A DNA stretch of 64,000 nucleotides from Desulfomicrobium apsheronum (GTDB taxonomy: Bacteria > Desulfobacterota > Desulfovibrionia > Desulfovibrionales > Desulfomicrobiaceae), in assembly GCF_900114115.1 (NCBI RefSeq), contig NZ_FORX01000022.1, positions 1 through 64,000 of the forward strand, read 5' to 3'. The notes below the pieces were generated by a model, which worked only from the letters and a program-made list of their open reading frames with translations, searched no databases and was not told the DNA's origin. Below, piece after piece: positions 63,007 to 64,000 of this stretch. The position numbers and the translations under genes were made by a program. Positions within the stretch are counted from its first letter, which is position 1; every line of letters begins with the position of its first letter.

Positions 63007-64000
63007 ATGCTCACCGCACAATCAAGCCTCGGCATCATTTTCTTCCCGGCCTTCGACTGGGCCATCTCCCCCACCCATCCCGAGCGGGAGGAGCGACTGC
63101 TCTACACCCAGGACCAGTTCCGGGAAGAGGGCATCTTCGACATCGAGGGCATCCGCGAATATCGCCCCCTGGTGGCCGAGGAAAAAGACATCATGCGCGC
63201 CCATTTCTGCTTTCCCAGCGTGAAGTCCGTGTGCACGGATTCGCATTTCATATCGGCCGGAGGAGTGATCCGCGCGGCCCAACTGGTCATGCAAAAGGAA
63301 CGGCAACGCGCCTTCGCGGTGGTCCGGCCTCCCGGGCACCATGCCATGCGCACGGTTCACGGCAGCCGCGGCTTCTGCAACATCAACATCGAAGCGGTCA
63401 TGATCGAATGGATCCGCGAGAACTACGGCAACCTGCGCGTGGCCATCATCGACACGGACTGCCACCACGGCGACGGCACCCAGGACATCTACTGGCATGA
63501 CCCGGACGTGCTCTTCATCTCGCTGCATCAGGACGGCCGCACCATCTACCCCGGCACGGGCTTCCCCTCGGAGTCCGGCGGCCCCAAGGCCCTGGGCCGA
63601 ACCATCAACGTGCCCATGCCCCCGCGCACCTCGGATGAAGGCTATCTCATGACCGTGGAGAGGATCGTCATGCCCATCCTCGATCACTTCAAACCCGACC
63701 TGATCATCAACTCCGCCGGGCAGGACAACCATTTCTCCGACCCCATCACCAACATGAACTTCACGGCCCAAGGCTACGCCAAGCTCACCCAGATGCTCAA
63801 ACCCGACATCGCGGTGCTCGAAGGCGGATACGCCATCAAGGGCGCGCTGCCCTACGTCAACCTGGGCATCAGCCTGGCGCTGGCCGGAGTGGATTTCTCC
63901 GCCGTGCAGGAACCCGATCTGGACCGGGAGAAGATTCGCGAACAAAAATCCACCATCGACTATCTCGAAGCCCTGTGCGACCAGCTGCCGGAAGTCTACT
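63007..64000 (+). CDS. Histone deacetylase family protein (AcuC/acetylpolyamine amidohydrolase type), 3' end outside window
   Basis: The frame begins at ATG 63007 (GGAGGG upstream) and is open to the right edge; 331 residues are seen. The zinc deacetylase core is complete: VRPPGHHAM (His111-His112), IIDTDCHHGDGTQ (Asp151 and His153 as metal ligands), SLHQDGRTIYPGTG and INSAGQDNHFSDP. Relatives remove acetyl groups from polyamines or from proteins such as acetyl-CoA synthetase. The gene follows the hydantoinase-family gene by 11 bases. Confidence 0.9.
   Translation, partial: MLTAQSSLGIIFFPAFDWAISPTHPEREERLLYTQDQFREEGIFDIEGIREYRPLVAEEKDIMRAHFCFPSVKSVCTDSHFISAGGVIRAAQLVMQKERQRAFAVVRPPGHHAMRTVHGSRGFCNINIEAVMIEWIRENYGNLRVAIIDTDCHHGDGTQDIYWHDPDVLFISLHQDGRTIYPGTGFPSESGGPKALGRTINVPMPPRTSDEGYLMTVERIVMPILDHFKPDLIINSAGQDNHFSDPITNMNFTAQGYAKLTQMLKPDIAVLEGGYAIKGALPYVNLGISLALAGVDFSAVQEPDLDREKIREQKSTIDYLEALCDQLPEVY

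Overview
The window reads as chromosome of a fairly GC-rich, anaerobic deltaproteobacterial sulfate reducer of the Desulfovibrionales type (Desulfomicrobium/Desulfovibrio-like). This placement is an inference. It rests on a single nif operon with nifI1-nifI2 between nifH and nifD, futalosine-type menaquinone synthesis (mqnA), a paaK plus tandem-ACT pair, a DASS anion transporter next to a Crp/Fnr regulator and an arylsulfotransferase, and LplA-type lipoate ligation. No rRNA, tRNA or CRISPR array was seen.

Layout. 1-5640: an outer-membrane protein, an arylsulfotransferase-family protein and a glutaredoxin-like gene (minus strand), a Crp/Fnr regulator (minus) and a divergent DASS transporter. 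5745-8995: lplA, two PilZ genes and a D,D-carboxypeptidase. 9387-20822: the nitrogen-fixation block. nifH-nifI1-nifI2-nifD-nifK-nifX-ferredoxin-nifE-nifN-nifB runs on the minus strand and nifV runs divergently. Both directions have a sigma-54 -24/-12 promoter in the intergenic region, and the long operon is punctuated by large hairpins. 20984-22572: a small ORF and a pseudo-receiver/TPR protein. 23199-27605: an orphan glycine-betaine-type binding protein followed by a decayed phosphonate (phn) locus: phnE with an in-frame stop, phnM with a large internal deletion, an intact DUF1045 gene, a RelE-type toxin-antitoxin pair, a cut-off hexapeptide-transferase gene and phnN. 27.6-28.2 kb holds dispersed palindromic repeats.

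28746-36148: a lipoprotein, a membrane methyltransferase, ettA, a polar amino-acid ABC transporter with an intrinsic terminator after the binding-protein gene, and an EamA exporter. 36372-37878: an RRM RNA-binding protein, a CHAP-type lipoprotein and a cupin. 37.9-38.55 kb is a 341-bp tandem duplication carrying a MITE-like inverted-repeat element. 38617-44671: gpmI-rsfS, a possible small RNA or leader, paaK-ACT, a radical SAM protein and nudC. 44804-49756: an FAD oxidoreductase joined to a YnjBCD-like ABC transporter.

49811-56514: a nucleotidyltransferase-like gene, then a strongly AT-rich island. The island holds an internally deleted ISL3-family element, a 757-residue phosphoethanolamine-transferase-like protein with a degenerate GDPD-like C-terminal domain, a truncated copy of the same IS end, and a complete second ISL3-family element. 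56515-64000: two small hypothetical genes, adk (TTG start), mqnA, two small proteins, an inositol-monophosphatase-family gene, and a hydantoinase-type gene coupled to a histone-deacetylase-family gene that runs off the right edge.
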